Assembly: GCA_902805735.1 (NCBI GenBank)
Contig: CADCTW010000162.1
Span: forward strand, 1-42,466
Length of the DNA stretch: 42,466 bases
Reading direction: 5' to 3'
From: an uncultured Gemmatimonadota bacterium
GTDB taxonomy: Bacteria > Gemmatimonadota > Gemmatimonadetes > Longimicrobiales > Longimicrobiaceae
In this document: piece by piece, positions 41,819 through 42,466 of the stretch
Position numbering within the stretch: the stretch's first letter is position 1
Layout: every line of letters starts with the position of its first letter
Notes under the pieces: model-generated
Told to the model about the DNA's origin: nothing
Databases searched by the model: none
Seen by the model: only the letters and a program-made list of their open reading frames with translations
Program-made: the position numbers and the translations under genes

Positions 41819-42342
41819 GGACAAGCTCCCGCGTAGTTGTCTTTGTGGTTCTCGCGCTGCCCACAGCCCTGCCGAATGCGCCGGTAGTTGTTCTCGGCTG
41901 CAACCGAAGGTCCATCGTGTTGCCCCCCCTTCGAACTGGACTCGGCACCCCCTAGCTCGTGGGTAAGCACGCGTACGGGATCTCGGCCTTCAGTATCGAC
42001 GTTGACTTCCCACATGGTTTGTCCACCACGTTGCCGACCCATCCTGTCGGCACCTTCATAGCCGGTACCGAAGAGCTTGCCCTCCTCAGAATTGAAGTCG
42101 TAGGCGCGGACTACGTAGGTGGTCTCTTTGTCCGTTTGCATGCGCACCATCATGGCGAGGATCTGACGCCCTGACTCGCGCACCGTGCCGTCGTTCGACC
42201 TCAACGCAGCGCTTGCCCGAATGTATAGCGAGTTCCAGTAGGCGATGCCAAGCTGGCGGTCGCGTGGGTCTCCGCCGAAGACGACGGTTAGTCCGTAGGG
42301 ATCACTATATGTGAGACTCCTATGTGAAGATAGCCGCCGCAA
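41815..42342 (-). CDS. Orphan Rhs C-terminal tip 2, metallopeptidase-like, 5' truncated
   Basis: Starts at the Rhs boundary motif LTYSDPYGL; the core region upstream is absent and the frame begins in sequence next to an ISL3-type element. The tip of about 165 residues contains YVVRAYDFNSEEGKLFG, VRVLTHELGGAESSSKGG and ENNYRRIRQGCGQRENH. The HELGG segment followed by an EN-x2-R stretch recalls Rhs metallopeptidase toxins of the HELxH type, but Gly stands in place of the second His. Activity is therefore doubtful. Confidence 0.6.
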   Translation of the reverse strand: MRRLSSHRSLTYSDPYGLTVVFGGDPRDRQLGIAYWNSLYIRASAALRSNDGTVRESGRQILAMMVRMQTDKETTYVVRAYDFNSEEGKLFGTGYEGADRMGRQRGGQTMWEVNVDTEGRDPVRVLTHELGGAESSSKGGQHDGPSVAAENNYRRIRQGCGQRENHKDNYAGACP

Positions 42343-42354
42343 GGCGGCTTTTTG
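42332..42354 (+). terminator. Rho-independent terminator-like hairpin
   Basis: AGCCGCC, loop GCAA, GGCGGCT, then a T-run on the plus strand. It lies between the Rhs tip and the ISL3-type transposase and would stop plus-strand transcription into that element. Confidence 0.6.
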
Positions 42355-42357
42355 GGT

Positions 42358-42466
42358 TCATCGCGGATCTAGTTGCAGGGAGCCCGGGAAGGCGCCCTTG
42401 ATCTTCAGGATGAAGTAGGCATCATCGCGGAATCCGTACGCCTGGCGCTTGATGACCTTGATCTTG
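42358..42466 (-). CDS. ISL3-type transposase, C-terminus only (continues past the window)
   Basis: 35 residues are visible (KIKVIKRQAYGFRDDAYFIL, then KIKGAFPG). IKVIKRQAYGFRDD is the characteristic end of ISL3-family transposases. The rest lies beyond the window edge. GGGTTCATCGCGG at 42354-42366 may be the terminal repeat. Confidence 0.75.
   Translation of the reverse strand, partial: KIKVIKRQAYGFRDDAYFILKIKGAFPGSLQLDPR

Overview
The window is GC-rich DNA with bacterial genes, many of which have signal peptides, lipoboxes or outer-membrane-like barrels. A hairpin-forming repeat built from CACAGAG-type units sits in many of its intergenic spaces. The combination (paired DUF5985 proteins, this repeat, high GC) fits a Gemmatimonadota bacterium of the Longimicrobium type. 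That assignment rests on recall of similar genomes, not on a database search.

Positions 1-26.6 kb are ordinary chromosome. They hold a CorC/HlyC-type membrane protein, exonuclease III, three methyltransferases, a CPA2 antiporter with an added UBP-type zinc finger, a GAF/PAS sensor kinase, paired DUF5985 proteins, a stomatin-like protein, DNA polymerase IV, a receiver-only response regulator, a lipase, an esterase and several secreted proteins of unknown function. At 15.35-16.16 kb is a two-gene operon of a 58-residue protein and a TIR/deoxyribosyltransferase-like protein, which may be a defence or stress module.

Positions 26.7-37.9 kb look like a chromosomal integron. About nine attC-like sites (67-93 bp, terminal boxes GTTCGGC and GCCGAAC, with a conserved unpaired A in one arm) all face the same way. 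Most are followed 18-53 bp later by a minus-strand start codon. The cassettes encode MazE/MazF, a CdiI-like immunity protein, a DUF1801 protein, a DUF1871-like protein, lipoproteins and small membrane proteins. At the right end is an attI/promoter-like segment, then the first part of a divergent intI gene. The rest of intI is missing, and an IS21-family element (istA, istB) lies 70 bp further on. A second copy of the attI-like segment lies inside the array at 31.6 kb, and hairpin repeats carrying the same short gene tail appear at three places in the array.

Positions 40.3-42.47 kb hold two orphan Rhs C-terminal tips, each beginning at a YSDPYGL motif. The second keeps a translationally coupled lipoprotein that is probably its immunity protein. 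Between and beside them are an ISNCY transposase fragment and the end of an ISL3-type transposase. No tRNA, rRNA or CRISPR array was seen.
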